This document shows, piece after piece, positions 7,655-15,129 of a stretch of DNA of 35,102 nucleotides. How positions within the stretch are numbered: position 1 is the first letter of the stretch; every line of letters begins with the position of its first letter. Under the pieces are notes generated by a model. It ran no database searches. It was not told the origin of the DNA and worked only from the letters and a program-made list of their open reading frames with translations. Both the position numbers and the translations under genes were made by a program. Location of the stretch: positions 1 through 35,102 of the forward strand of contig NZ_QSBV01000003.1 in NCBI RefSeq assembly GCF_003465825.1, written 5' to 3'. Origin of the DNA: Collinsella sp. AF02-46-1. GTDB taxonomy: Bacteria; Actinomycetota; Coriobacteriia; Coriobacteriales; Coriobacteriaceae.

Positions 7655-9127
7655 ATGAAGATCGTAGGCGTTGCCGCCTGTACCGTGGGTATCGCCCACA
7701 CGTATATGGCCCAGAAGGCGATTCAGGATGAATGCGCCGCTCGTGGCATCGAGTGCAAAGTCGAGGCTCAGGGTGGTCTGGGTATCGAGAATGAGCTCAC
7801 GCAGGAAGACGTTGATTGCGCCGACCTGGTGCTCGAGTCCGTCGACGTGGGTGTCGAGAACGAGGACCGTTTTGAGCAGAAGATGGCCGAGGGCAAGTTC
7901 CTCAAGGTCGGCACCTCGGATGTAATCGCCGATCCGGTAAAGATTATCGACCAGGCTGTCGAGATCATCAAGGCGACGGGCGGTGCCGTTGACGCGTCCA
8001 AGGCCGAGGCCAAGGCAGAGAAGAAGGCCGTCTCCGCTGCCCCGCAGGCCCCGACACCGGCGTCCAAGCAGTCCATCTTTGCCGACCCTGGCAAGACGCT
8101 GCTCAATGCATTCAATACCGGCGTTTCCTATTTTATCCCCATCGTCGTTATCGGTGGCGTGTTCCTCGCCTTCTCGTTGGCATCCGGTACTGCCGGTGCT
8201 AGCGGCATGGAGGTCACCAACCCGTTGATGGTGAGCCTTAACACTATCGGCATGGCCGGCATCTCTATGATGATTCCGGTGCTTGCGGCATACATCGCCT
8301 ACTCGATGGCCGGTAAGCCCGCACTTGCCCCCGGCTTCGTCCTGGGCTACTTGGTTAACAACGCCGTCGTCACCCCGAGCGGCAACAGCGTTTCGACCGG
8401 CTTCTTGGGCGCCATGATCATGGCTGTCATCTGCGGTTACTTTGTCCGCTGGATGAAGACCTGGAAGGTCGACAACACCATCCAGACCATCATGCCCATT
8501 CTGATCATCCCGATTCTGACCTCGCTCGTCCTGGGCATGGCTTACATCTACATCCTGGCCACGCCGCTTGGCTTTGTGATGGATTGGCTCACCAGCGTGC
8601 TCGGCAGCCTGCAGGGCGGCTCCGCCGTCGTCCTGGGCCTGGTCATTGGCGTCATGACCGCTTTCGATATGGGTGGCCCCATCAACAAGACCGCTTCGAC
8701 CTTTACCATGGCCATCATGGCCTCCGGCATCTACGGCCCCAACGGTATGTTCCGCGTCGCCGTCGCCATTCCCCCGATTGCTTGCGGCCTCGCTGCGCTC
8801 ATCGCCAAGAACAAGTTCGATGACGCTGACCGTCAGATGGGCATCTCTGCGCTGTTCATGGGCTGCATCGGTATTACCGAGGGCGCTATTCCCTTCGCGG
8901 TCAAGGATCTTGGCCACACCCTGCCCGGCATTTGCATCGGCTCTGCCGTGGGCGCGGCGCTTGCCGCCTTCCAGGGCATCGACTGCTATGTTCCGCATGG
9001 TGGCTTTATTGTCGCCCTGGCCACCAACAACGTCGCGCTGTTCTGCCTGGACATCGTGATTGGCTCCTTGGTCGCCGCTGCAATCCTGATTGCCATGAAG
9101 CCCACGCTCGATAAGCAGGCCAAGTAA
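7655..9127 (+). CDS. PTS fructose-type EIIBC sugar transporter
   Basis: 490 aa. Residues 1-100 form a fructose-type EIIB domain whose phosphocysteine is Cys9 (GVAACTVGIAHTYMAQ; the usual motif is ACPTGIAHTYMA). An Ala/Lys-rich linker (about 110-150) leads to the EIIC membrane channel (about 150-485; GVSYFIPIVVIGG, KPALAPGFVLGYL, FDMGGPINKTA, CIGITEGAIPFAV). The last two are the conserved substrate-loop motifs of the fructose/mannitol family. No EIIA is fused; the EIIA needed is encoded at the end of the operon. The start is ATG 7655 after AGAGGGA. The enzyme imports and phosphorylates a sugar, most likely a ketohexose or related polyol; no 1-phosphofructokinase gene is present, which argues against plain fructose. 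Confidence 0.93.
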   Translation: MKIVGVAACTVGIAHTYMAQKAIQDECAARGIECKVEAQGGLGIENELTQEDVDCADLVLESVDVGVENEDRFEQKMAEGKFLKVGTSDVIADPVKIIDQAVEIIKATGGAVDASKAEAKAEKKAVSAAPQAPTPASKQSIFADPGKTLLNAFNTGVSYFIPIVVIGGVFLAFSLASGTAGASGMEVTNPLMVSLNTIGMAGISMMIPVLAAYIAYSMAGKPALAPGFVLGYLVNNAVVTPSGNSVSTGFLGAMIMAVICGYFVRWMKTWKVDNTIQTIMPILIIPILTSLVLGMAYIYILATPLGFVMDWLTSVLGSLQGGSAVVLGLVIGVMTAFDMGGPINKTASTFTMAIMASGIYGPNGMFRVAVAIPPIACGLAALIAKNKFDDADRQMGISALFMGCIGITEGAIPFAVKDLGHTLPGICIGSAVGAALAAFQGIDCYVPHGGFIVALATNNVALFCLDIVIGSLVAAAILIAMKPTLDKQAK

Positions 9128-9141
9128 ACCTTTAAGGACTC

Positions 9142-9179
9142 CGGTTGTGCGGAGGGATGGATTTGACTCCGCACAACCG
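9142..9179 (+). other. 13-bp intercistronic hairpin
   Basis: A perfect stem (9142-9154 with 9167-9179) with a 12-nt loop follows the EIIBC stop. No U-run follows, so it is more likely a mRNA processing or 3'-protecting structure than a terminator. It sits 93 nt before the next gene. Confidence 0.6.
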
Positions 9180-9271
9180 CCCCTACACAACAAAATCCAT
9201 CCGCACTGATAGGGCCCACATCTGGGTCCCAGGGAACTTTTGTCAAAAATCCTCTGGAGAAGGAGAACAAA

Positions 9272-10546
9272 ATGTCCAACCTCACCATCCGCCAGGCCGT
9301 TCAGGGCATGCTCAAGCTGCAGGACAGCGGCGATCACGCAACCATGGTCGGCATTGGCCCCATGAGCCCCAACCTGATTCAGGCCGTGTTCGAGCTTGCC
9401 AAGGACGAGGATTTCCCGCCCATGTTTATCGCTAGCCGCAACCAGGTCGATATGGACGAGATGGGCGCCGGCTACGTCAACGGTTGGGACCAGACGCGCT
9501 TTGCCGCCGACATTAAGAAGGTTGCCGACGAGGTGGGCTATACCGGTCCGTACTACCTGTGCCGCGATCACGGCGGTCCGTGGCAGCGCGACGAGGAGCG
9601 TAACGCCCACCTGCCCGAGGACGAGGCCATGGAGCTCGCCCGCAAGTCCTTTGTCGCCGACATGGAGGCAGGCTTTGACCTGCTGATGGTCGACCCCACC
9701 AAGGACCCCTATCAGATCGGCAAGGTTATTCCGCTCGACGTGGTGCTTCGCCGCACGATCGATCTTATCGACTATCTTGAGCAGTACCGTCGCGAGCATA
9801 ACCTGCCCGAGGTTGCCTATGAGGTCGGTACCGAGGAGACCAATGGCGGCTTGACCTCTACCGATAAGTACGAGGAGTTCATTTCTCAGCTGCAGCCCGA
9901 GCTCGAGAAGCGCGGCTGCCCCATGCCCACCTTTATCGTCGGCCAGACCGGTACGCTCACCCGTTGGACCGAGCAGGTCGGTCATTACAACTTTAAGAAT
10001 GCCCGCGAGCTCGCCGACATGGCCAAGCGCTACGGCGTGGGCCTGAAGGAGCACAACGCCGACTACCTGGATGACGCGACGCTGCTCGAGCACATCCCGG
10101 CTCACGTGACGGCCTCCAATGTTGCCCCTCAGTACGGCACCGAGGAGACCCGCGCTTACCTCAAGCTCTGCGCTACCGAACAGATTCTGGTCGACAACGG
10201 CCTGTGCGACGATCCCTCCGACCTGTATCACACGCTGCTGGTCAAGGCTATCAAGACCGAGCGTTGGCGCAAGTGGATGACCGGCGACGACGTCAACCTG
10301 CAGGTTGACGACATCCTGGCCGACGACGAGCTCAGCCTGAAGATTCTGGATGTCTCCGGCCACTACGCCTTTAACGATCCCGAGGTCAAGGAGCAGGTCG
10401 AGAAACTCTATCGCAACCTCGCTGCCCAGGACATCGACGGCAAGCGCTTTGTGATCGAGCACATCAAGCGCCCGATCAAGCAGTACGTCGTCGGTCTTAA
10501 CCTCAAGGGCGTCACGAGCCGCATCGAGAAGGCTCTCGAGGACTAA
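9272..10546 (+). CDS. GatZ/KbaZ-family protein (tagatose-bisphosphate aldolase accessory or C4-epimerase family)
   Basis: 424 aa, full length for the family usually annotated as class II D-tagatose-1,6-bisphosphate aldolase non-catalytic subunit (GatZ, KbaZ, AgaZ). Family-typical stretches are MGAGYVNGWDQ, PYYLCRDHGGPW, FDLLMVDPTKDP, YEVGTEETNGG and VGLKEHNADY. The TIM-barrel His/Asp/Glu residues that could bind a metal are present (RDHGG, GTEE, KEHN). No catalytic GatY/KbaY aldolase partner is encoded in the window. Some members of this family act alone as 4-epimerases on ketohexoses, so here an epimerase role on the PTS product, such as tagatose-type to fructose-type phosphate, is a reasonable inference. 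Start ATG 9272 follows GGAGAAGGAG. Confidence 0.85.
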   Translation: MSNLTIRQAVQGMLKLQDSGDHATMVGIGPMSPNLIQAVFELAKDEDFPPMFIASRNQVDMDEMGAGYVNGWDQTRFAADIKKVADEVGYTGPYYLCRDHGGPWQRDEERNAHLPEDEAMELARKSFVADMEAGFDLLMVDPTKDPYQIGKVIPLDVVLRRTIDLIDYLEQYRREHNLPEVAYEVGTEETNGGLTSTDKYEEFISQLQPELEKRGCPMPTFIVGQTGTLTRWTEQVGHYNFKNARELADMAKRYGVGLKEHNADYLDDATLLEHIPAHVTASNVAPQYGTEETRAYLKLCATEQILVDNGLCDDPSDLYHTLLVKAIKTERWRKWMTGDDVNLQVDDILADDELSLKILDVSGHYAFNDPEVKEQVEKLYRNLAAQDIDGKRFVIEHIKRPIKQYVVGLNLKGVTSRIEKALED

Positions 10547-10565
10547 GTAGTTTTTCCTACACGAC

Positions 10566-10639
10566 GCCGGGCCTGGGGCATGTCCCAGCTGCAGGCCCGG
10601 CACATAGGACAAAGGGGCATCCCCTTTGTCCTTTCTTTT
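10566..10639 (+). terminator. Tandem hairpins with internal terminator inside the sugar operon
   Basis: First hairpin: 10-bp stem 10566-10575 with 10592-10601. Second: perfect 12-bp stem 10606-10617 with 10621-10632, loop CAT, then TTCTTTT. The second looks like an intrinsic terminator inside the operon, 32 nt before the transaldolase start. Because the downstream genes belong to the same pathway, partial read-through is the likely effect, lowering or conditioning their expression. Confidence 0.7.
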
Positions 10640-10671
10640 GAGTTTTGGATTCCTCCGAAGGAGTTTGCACC

Positions 10672-11355
10672 ATGAAGTTCTTTATCGATACCGCCAACCT
10701 TGACGAGATCGCCGAGGCCAAGAGCTGGGGCTGCCTTGCTGGCGTCACCACCAATCCGTCCCTGTACGCCAAGACCGGCGGTAAGCTCGCCGACTTTGAG
10801 CCTCACATGCTCAAGATCGCCGAGCTTTGCGAGGGACTGCCCGTGTCCGCCGAGTCCACCGCGACCACTGCCGAGGGCATGATTGAGGAGGGCAAGCGCC
10901 TTGCCGCCCTGGCTCCCAACATCGTGGTTAAGCTTCCCGTGTGCGAGGCCGGCCTCGCCGCCTGCCGCGCCCTGGCCGATGCAGGCGTGCGCGTCAACAT
11001 GACGCTTGTTTTCTCGCCGACGCAGGCTCTTATGGCCGCCAACGCCGGTGCCCGCTACATCAGCCCGTTTGTGGGACGCTTCGACGACATCGCCGAGGAC
11101 GGCATCTCGCAGCTCGACAATGTCGTGACATGCATCAAGAACTATGACTGGACCGGCAAGAACGTCGACGACACCGTCGAGATCATCACCGCTTCGGTCC
11201 GCACGCCCAACCACGTGACCCAGGCGGCTCTTCTTGGTGCCGACATCGCGACCGTGCCCATTGCCGCTCTCAAGAAGTGCCTGCAACACCCGCTGACCGA
11301 CCAGGGCCTCGCCTCTTTTGAGGCTGACTGGCAGAAGGTCGTCGCTCAGGCTTAA
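10672..11355 (+). CDS. Transaldolase, small MipB/TalC-FSA subfamily
   Basis: 227 aa, the short class I aldolase form. The catalytic Schiff-base lysine is Lys87 in NIVVKLPV; Asp6 (FIDTANLDEI) and TTNPS (26-30) complete the active site. The residue that separates fructose-6-phosphate aldolase (Tyr) from transaldolase (Phe) reads Phe133 in YISPFVGRFDD, favouring true transaldolase activity: transfer of dihydroxyacetone between sedoheptulose-7-P, erythrose-4-P and fructose-6-P. ATG 10672 follows AAGGAG (10658-10663). Together with the transketolase halves after it, this gives a dedicated pentose-phosphate shuttle for the imported sugar. Confidence 0.92.
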   Translation: MKFFIDTANLDEIAEAKSWGCLAGVTTNPSLYAKTGGKLADFEPHMLKIAELCEGLPVSAESTATTAEGMIEEGKRLAALAPNIVVKLPVCEAGLAACRALADAGVRVNMTLVFSPTQALMAANAGARYISPFVGRFDDIAEDGISQLDNVVTCIKNYDWTGKNVDDTVEIITASVRTPNHVTQAALLGADIATVPIAALKKCLQHPLTDQGLASFEADWQKVVAQA

Positions 11356-11419
11356 CGACCGGGTTGCCCCCGGCATCGCGCCATCCGGTGCCGGGGTTGT
11401 TCTCAAGAGAGGAATTCGT

Positions 11420-12250
11420 ATGACCAACCAGGAGCTGGCGAAGGTCGCCAATGAGGTCAGGAAGGGTGTCGTGACTGCGGTTCACGCGGCCAAGTCGGGA
11501 CATCCGGGTGGATCGCTCGGTGCAGCCGACATCATGACGTATCTGTACTTTGAGGAAATGAATATCGATCCTGCCGACCCTCACAAGGCCGATCGCGACC
11601 GCTTTGTGCTCTCCAAGGGTCACGCGGCGCCGGGCCTGTATTCGGTGTTGGCAAATCGCGGCTATTTTCCCGTCGAAGAGCTCGAGACGCTCCGCCATAT
11701 TGGCAGCCGACTGCAGGGCCATCCCAACATGAACGATACCCCAGGCATCGATATGTCCACCGGCTCGCTCGGTCAGGGCATCTCTGCTGCAGTTGGAATG
11801 GCGCTTGCCGCTAAGCACTGGGGCGACAGCTACCGTGTCTACACGTTGCTGGGCGACGGTGAGTGCGAGGAAGGCCAGGTGTGGGAGGCGGCTATGTTTG
11901 CCGGCAACCATGCGCTCGACAATCTTGTTGCCGTCGTCGACCACAACGGCTTGCAGATTGACGGCACGATCGATGAAGTCAACTCGGCCATGCCGCTTGC
12001 CGACAAGTTCCGCGCCTTTAAGTGGCATGTGATAGAGCTAGCCGATGGCAACGACATGGCGCAGATTGAGGCGGCTTTCGCCGAAGCTCGCGAGGTGACC
12101 GGCGCGCCCGTCGCTATCATCGCCGAGACGGTGAAGGGCAAGGGCGTCTCCTTTATGGAAAACCAGGTGGGCTGGCACGGCAAGGCGCCCAACGATGAAC
12201 AGTTTGAGCAGGCCATGGCCGAGCTCGCAGCAGCAGGGGAGGAGCTCTAA
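11420..12250 (+). CDS. Transketolase, N-terminal (TPP-binding) subunit
   Basis: 276 aa, the first half of a split transketolase. The substrate/TPP loop SGHPGGSLGAADI, the motif SKGHAAPGLY and the thiamine-pyrophosphate Mg site GDGECEEGQVWEAAMFAGNH with VVDHNGLQIDG are all present. ATG 11420 follows AGAGAGGAA; the frame is open further upstream through the previous gene's end, but no ribosome site is there. Its stop shares bases with the start of the second half (TAATG), so the subunits are made together in equal amount. The short gap before it (11356-11419) holds a GC-rich hairpin. It transfers two-carbon units between ketose and aldose phosphates. Confidence 0.94.
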   Translation: MTNQELAKVANEVRKGVVTAVHAAKSGHPGGSLGAADIMTYLYFEEMNIDPADPHKADRDRFVLSKGHAAPGLYSVLANRGYFPVEELETLRHIGSRLQGHPNMNDTPGIDMSTGSLGQGISAAVGMALAAKHWGDSYRVYTLLGDGECEEGQVWEAAMFAGNHALDNLVAVVDHNGLQIDGTIDEVNSAMPLADKFRAFKWHVIELADGNDMAQIEAAFAEAREVTGAPVAIIAETVKGKGVSFMENQVGWHGKAPNDEQFEQAMAELAAAGEEL

Positions 12251-13188
12251 TGGCAGACGTCAAGAAGGTCGCCACGCGCGTTAGCTACGGCGAGGCACTT
12301 GTCGAGCTGGGCAATGAGCGCGATGACTTTGTAGTGCTCGATGCCGACCTGGCCGCCGCCACACAGACCGGTAAGTTTAAGGCCGCTCACCCTGAGCGCT
12401 TCTACGACGCCGGCATTGCCGAGAGCAACTTGATGGGGCTTGCCGCCGGCATTGCAACCACGGGCCACGTCGCCTTTGCGAGCACCTTTGCCATGTTCGC
12501 CGCCGGCCGCGCGTACGAACAAGTGCGTAATTCCATCGGTTATCCGCACCTCAACGTCAAAATCGGCGCTACGCATGCGGGCATCTCGGTCGGTGAAGAC
12601 GGCGCCACGCATCAGTGCTGCGAGGACATCGCGCTCATGCGCACGATTCCGGGTATGACGGTGGTCGTTCCCGCCGATGACATCGAGGCTCGCGCTTGCG
12701 TGCGCGCCGCCTATGAGTTTGAGGGGCCAGTCTATATGCGCTTCGGCCGTCTGGCAACACCGGTCATCAACGATCACGAGGACTATGAGTTCAAGATTGG
12801 CCGCGGCGTGGTCGTGCGCGAGGGCTCCGATGTCACAATCGTCGCCTGTGGCCTTATGGTTGCCGAGGCGCTCGAGGCTGCCGAGGCTCTTGCCGCCGAT
12901 GGCATTGATGCCGAGGTTATCAATATGCACACCATTAAGCCGCTCGACGAGCGCCTGGTTGTTTTCAGCGCCAAGAAGACCGGTCGCGTGGTCACCGCCG
13001 AGGAGCATTCGATTATCGGCGGTCTTGGCGAGGCCGTGGCCTCGGTGCTCGCGGAACAGCATCCGGTGCCGATGCGACGCGTCGGCGGGCGCGATGTATA
13101 TGGCGAGTCCGGCCCTGCGGTCGATTTGCTGCACAAGTACGGTTTGGACGCCGACGGCATCGAAGCCGCGGTCAGGTCCGTGTTGTAA
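12250..13188 (+). CDS. Transketolase, C-terminal (pyrimidine-binding) subunit
   Basis: 312 aa, holding the PYR domain (about 1-165) and the C-terminal transketolase domain (about 185-310). Typical stretches are VVLDADLAAATQT, AGIAESNLMGLAAGIAT, FAMFAAGRAYEQVRN and HAGISVGEDGATHQ. The glutamate that activates TPP is in the AESN region. It overlaps the first half by one base (TAATG). Split transketolases of this type are usually in operons for special sugars, in addition to a full-length housekeeping enzyme elsewhere in the genome. Confidence 0.94.
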   Translation: MADVKKVATRVSYGEALVELGNERDDFVVLDADLAAATQTGKFKAAHPERFYDAGIAESNLMGLAAGIATTGHVAFASTFAMFAAGRAYEQVRNSIGYPHLNVKIGATHAGISVGEDGATHQCCEDIALMRTIPGMTVVVPADDIEARACVRAAYEFEGPVYMRFGRLATPVINDHEDYEFKIGRGVVVREGSDVTIVACGLMVAEALEAAEALAADGIDAEVINMHTIKPLDERLVVFSAKKTGRVVTAEEHSIIGGLGEAVASVLAEQHPVPMRRVGGRDVYGESGPAVDLLHKYGLDADGIEAAVRSVL

Positions 13189-13200
13189 GGAAGGTTTTCC

Positions 13201-13653
13201 ATGGGGTTTGTATCTGCCAACCAAGTGACGATTGGCTACGCCGCCGTCTCGCGCGAGGACGCGCTGCATTATCTGTCCGAGCAGGCTGTTGAGCTTGGTT
13301 TTGCCGATGACGCATCTGCTGTAGAGGCGGCTTTTATTGCTCGCGAAAACGAGGCCGAGACTGGCCTCGTCGCCGGTTTTGCCGTTCCGCATGCCAAAAG
13401 CGACGCGATTCATACGCCGGGCGTGGCCGTGCTCAAGCTGTCCGAGCCTGTTGAGTGGCCGAGCTTTGATGGCGTGCCCGTCGATGTGGCACTCGCGCTG
13501 TACGTGCCCGCCGGCGAAGCGGGAACCACGCACCTGCGTCTGCTCTCCAAGGCTGCCGTGATGCTGATGGATGCCGGCTTCCGTGACAAGGTGCGCACGA
13601 GCGCCGACCCCGCCGAGATCGCGGAGCTTATTAACGCCGGGCTCGAGGGCTAG
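13201..13653 (+). CDS. PTS fructose/mannitol-type EIIA protein
   Basis: 150 aa stand-alone EIIA. The phosphorylated histidine is His64 in AGFAVPHAKSDAI, the standard family motif. It receives phosphate from HPr and passes it to Cys9 of the EIIBC encoded at the head of the same operon, which lacks an EIIA of its own. ATG 13201 is 12 nt after the transketolase stop with GGAAGG before it. The gene ends the operon; a strong terminator follows. Confidence 0.93.
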   Translation: MGFVSANQVTIGYAAVSREDALHYLSEQAVELGFADDASAVEAAFIARENEAETGLVAGFAVPHAKSDAIHTPGVAVLKLSEPVEWPSFDGVPVDVALALYVPAGEAGTTHLRLLSKAAVMLMDAGFRDKVRTSADPAEIAELINAGLEG

Positions 13654-13695
13654 GTGCAACCAGCCCGCTCAATCTATTGATCCTTCTCCAAGGAG

Positions 13696-13738
13696 CAGGG
13701 CCGCGACGCTATAGGCGTCGCGGCCCTGTTTGCGTTTC
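13696..13738 (+). terminator. Terminator of the sugar operon
   Basis: A perfect 14-bp stem (13696-13709 with 13715-13728), loop TATAG, followed by TTTGCGTTT. Confidence 0.88.
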
Positions 13739-13783
13739 CCCAGATAAAACCTGCCAAAATAAACCTGTCCCTTTTTGGCAGGT
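13739..13783 (+). repeat. Dispersed 45-nt hairpin repeat, copy A
   Basis: One of four copies in the window (others at 14980-15024, 19637-19680 inverted, 22047-22091). The element starts CCCAGATAAA; an 11-bp stem ACCTGCCAAAA/TTTTGGCAGGT encloses a loop with GTCCC (GGGAC in the other strand). Read on the minus strand, the hairpin is followed by TTTTATC, so it can act as a terminator for leftward transcription. Confidence 0.92.
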
Positions 13784-13792
13784 TACGTCATA

Positions 13793-13848
13793 AAGTTTCT
13801 GTCTATGTAACGAAAGTACAATATGATATATACGTTATATACAAGTTT
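13793..13848 (+). promoter_or_regulatory. Conserved promoter/operator block of HAD copy 1
   Basis: The block CTATGTAACGAAAGT with following AT-rich DNA is nearly identical to 16080-16126 before HAD copy 2. Both contain TATATA-CGT-TATATA (here 13827-13841), a symmetric site that could bind a regulator or supply the -10 region. The duplication therefore includes control DNA. Confidence 0.55.
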
Positions 13849-13896
13849 GTGACGTGCAGTAGATTTGCGGCAACCCAAGCCGATGAAGGGGTCGAT

Positions 13897-14547
13897 ATGA
13901 TCAAGGCTGTCATTTTTGACATGGACGGAACGCTGGTCGATACCGAGCGTTTGGACATGAGGGCATGGAAGGTGGGCGCTGCCGAGCTGGGGATTGCGAT
14001 TGATGATGCGTTGATCCATCAGTTTATCGGCCGTTCGAATGCCGATGTTAAGGACATCCTTGAGGCGCATTACGGCAAGGGCGAAACCGCCGACGCGATT
14101 TTTGCCCGCAACATTGAGCTACACAGCGAGATGGCCAAGACCGACCTGGAACTTAAGGCCGGCGCCGCCGAGTGCCTCGACGAGCTGCTGGCTGCGGGCT
14201 ATCACGTGGGCCTTGCGACGTCGTCGCGCCGCGTTGCGGCCGAGCGCAACCTTAAGACGGTCGGCCTCTTTGACAAGTTTGAAACGGTGACCTTCGGCGA
14301 GGATGTCGCATATGGCAAGCCCGACCCCGCGATTTACCTGCTCGCTTGCGAGCGCGCGGGCTTTGCTCCCGAGGAATGCGCCGTGGTCGAGGATTCGCGC
14401 AACGGCTGCGTCTCGGGTATCACGGCCGGCTGCCATGTCTTTGCTGTGCCCGATATTGTGCCGCTGCCGCAGGACGTGGCGGATGGCTGCGAGGCCGTGC
14501 TCGACACGCTGTTCGATCTGACGGCGGCGGTCAAGGCCGTGCGCTAA
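13897..14547 (+). CDS. HAD-superfamily sugar-phosphate phosphatase or mutase, copy 1
   Basis: 216 aa HAD hydrolase of subfamily I with an alpha-helical cap, similar to beta-phosphoglucomutase and 2-deoxyglucose-6-phosphatase. Motif I is DMDGTLVDTE (nucleophile Asp8, acid/base Asp10), motif II TSSR (about 107-110), motif III YGKPDP, motif IV VVEDSRNG. ATG 13897 follows AAGGGG at 13886-13891. It is about 85% identical to the copy at 16182-16832; most differences fall in the cap region (about residues 20-82), which sets substrate choice, while the core is nearly unchanged. Its stop codon overlaps the stop of a lacI remnant on the other strand. Substrate unknown. Confidence 0.9.
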   Translation: MIKAVIFDMDGTLVDTERLDMRAWKVGAAELGIAIDDALIHQFIGRSNADVKDILEAHYGKGETADAIFARNIELHSEMAKTDLELKAGAAECLDELLAAGYHVGLATSSRRVAAERNLKTVGLFDKFETVTFGEDVAYGKPDPAIYLLACERAGFAPEECAVVEDSRNGCVSGITAGCHVFAVPDIVPLPQDVADGCEAVLDTLFDLTAAVKAVR

Positions 14548-14660
14548 AGGTATGCGCCGAGGTCGATGGCGGTGGCTTCGACGCAGCTGCTTGCCTGGGT
14601 GCTGGCGCGCTCGGCGATCTGGGCGCCGATGCCGTAGCTGTCGGCTGCGGTGTTCCATTC
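14544..14660 (-). pseudogene. Remnant of a LacI-family regulator gene
   Basis: Read on the minus strand this gives EWNTAADSYGIGAQIAER joined directly to a short tail ending IDLGAYL and a stop. The intact regulator at 18453-19586 has EWNTAADGYGIGAQIAER in its middle and INLGAYL at its end. So this is a 3' piece of a paralog with an internal deletion of about 130 codons and no 5' part. The match stops abruptly at 14660, where the TTAGAGAG repeats begin. Confidence 0.8.
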
Positions 14661-14661
14661 A

Positions 14662-14970
14662 TTAGAGGGGTCGCGCTCGTCTCTCTAAAGATAAAATCGG
14701 TTAGAGAGACAGCCTTAGGTAATCTAGCAGCGAATTCGTTATATCTCTCTAAAGGTCTCTCTAAAACAAAGTGCTTATCTCTCTAAAGTTAGAGAGATAA
14801 ATCTATTGGTTTAGAGAGACGGAATGCCAATGCTGCCGGATAAAGGACTCATTGAAGTAATGGGTTCATCGACGAGCTGTAACCGCCGCTATCGGAAAAA
14901 GTAGGTGCGGCCGAGACGCCTCTCAAGTGCCTCTCGAAGTTAGAGGGGTGCTAGAGAGGCAGTTGTCTCG
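14662..14970. repeat. Array of TTAGAGAG/CTCTCTAA octamers in nested palindromes
   Basis: Exact octamers occur at 14681, 14701, 14745, 14757, 14779, 14789 and 14811 (first bases), in both orientations, with one-base variants at 14662, 14940, 14951 and in the CCTCTC runs near 14919 and 14930. They pair as a 10-bp hairpin (14679-14688 with 14701-14710), a nested structure (outer 14755-14765 with 14810-14820, inner 12-bp palindrome 14775-14786 with 14789-14800) and a second nested structure (CGAGAC 14912-14917 with GTCTCG 14965-14970, GCCTCTC 14918-14924 with GAGAGGC 14954-14960). No gene longer than 26 codons is present. Confidence 0.85.
14824..14904 (+). other. 26-codon open frame inside the octamer array
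   Basis: ATG 14824 to TAG 14902-14904 would encode MPMLPDKGLIEVMG plus 12 more residues, ending RRYRKK. The octamer TTAGAGAGACGGA just ahead is only weakly ribosome-site-like. It may be the truncated 5' end of a lost gene that the array once controlled, or chance. I cannot assign a family. Confidence 0.2.
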
Positions 14971-14979
14971 TGACATTTT

Positions 14980-15024
14980 CCCAGATAAAACCTGCCAAAA
15001 TAAACCTGTCCCTTTTTGGCAGGT
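14980..15024 (+). repeat. Dispersed 45-nt hairpin repeat, copy B
   Basis: All 45 positions match copy A (13739-13783). It lies between the octamer array and the 26-bp hairpin. Confidence 0.92.
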
Positions 15025-15048
15025 CTGCGGGTCAATGCCCATCAAACG

Positions 15049-15117
15049 AAGTTGCGGTGGAATAGTTCCTGTTTGGGCCCGATAGGCCGCAAAACAGGAA
15101 CTATTCCACCGCAACTT
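15049..15117. repeat. 26-bp perfect inverted repeat (long hairpin)
   Basis: The arms 15049-15074 and 15092-15117 are perfect complements (AAGTTGCGGTGGAATAG and on), separated by 17 nt that contain a smaller GGCC stem. It ends 12 nt from the larE stop, so it may act as the 3' structure of larE mRNA, although no U-run follows. Length and perfection suggest a small non-autonomous mobile or REP-like element. Confidence 0.85.
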
Positions 15118-15129
15118 ATTTGGGATGCG

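Noticed and set aside
7478..10612. Very long open frame on the minus strand opposite EIIBC and the GatZ-family gene
   Set aside because: It is antisense to two well-supported genes, has no family similarity and reflects codon bias of the GC-rich sense genes. The same holds for the long minus frame at 2995-5091 and that at 20221-21660.
10672..11355. Fructose-6-phosphate aldolase instead of transaldolase
   Set aside because: The discriminating position reads Phe (SPFVGR) rather than Tyr, which favours transaldolase. Dual activity is not excluded.
9272..13653. Sulfoglycolysis operon (sulfo-transketolase or transaldolase type)
   Set aside because: Split transketolase and transaldolase fit, but sulfoquinovosidase, sulfo-sugar isomerase and sulfolactaldehyde enzymes are missing and uptake is by a fructose-type PTS.
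14662..14970. CRISPR array
   Set aside because: The repeated unit is only 8 nt, occurs in both orientations with irregular gaps, and no cas gene is in the window.
14923..15114. Minus-strand small protein of 63 residues
   Set aside because: It runs straight through a 45-nt repeat and one arm of the 26-bp hairpin, so it is a by-product of repeats.
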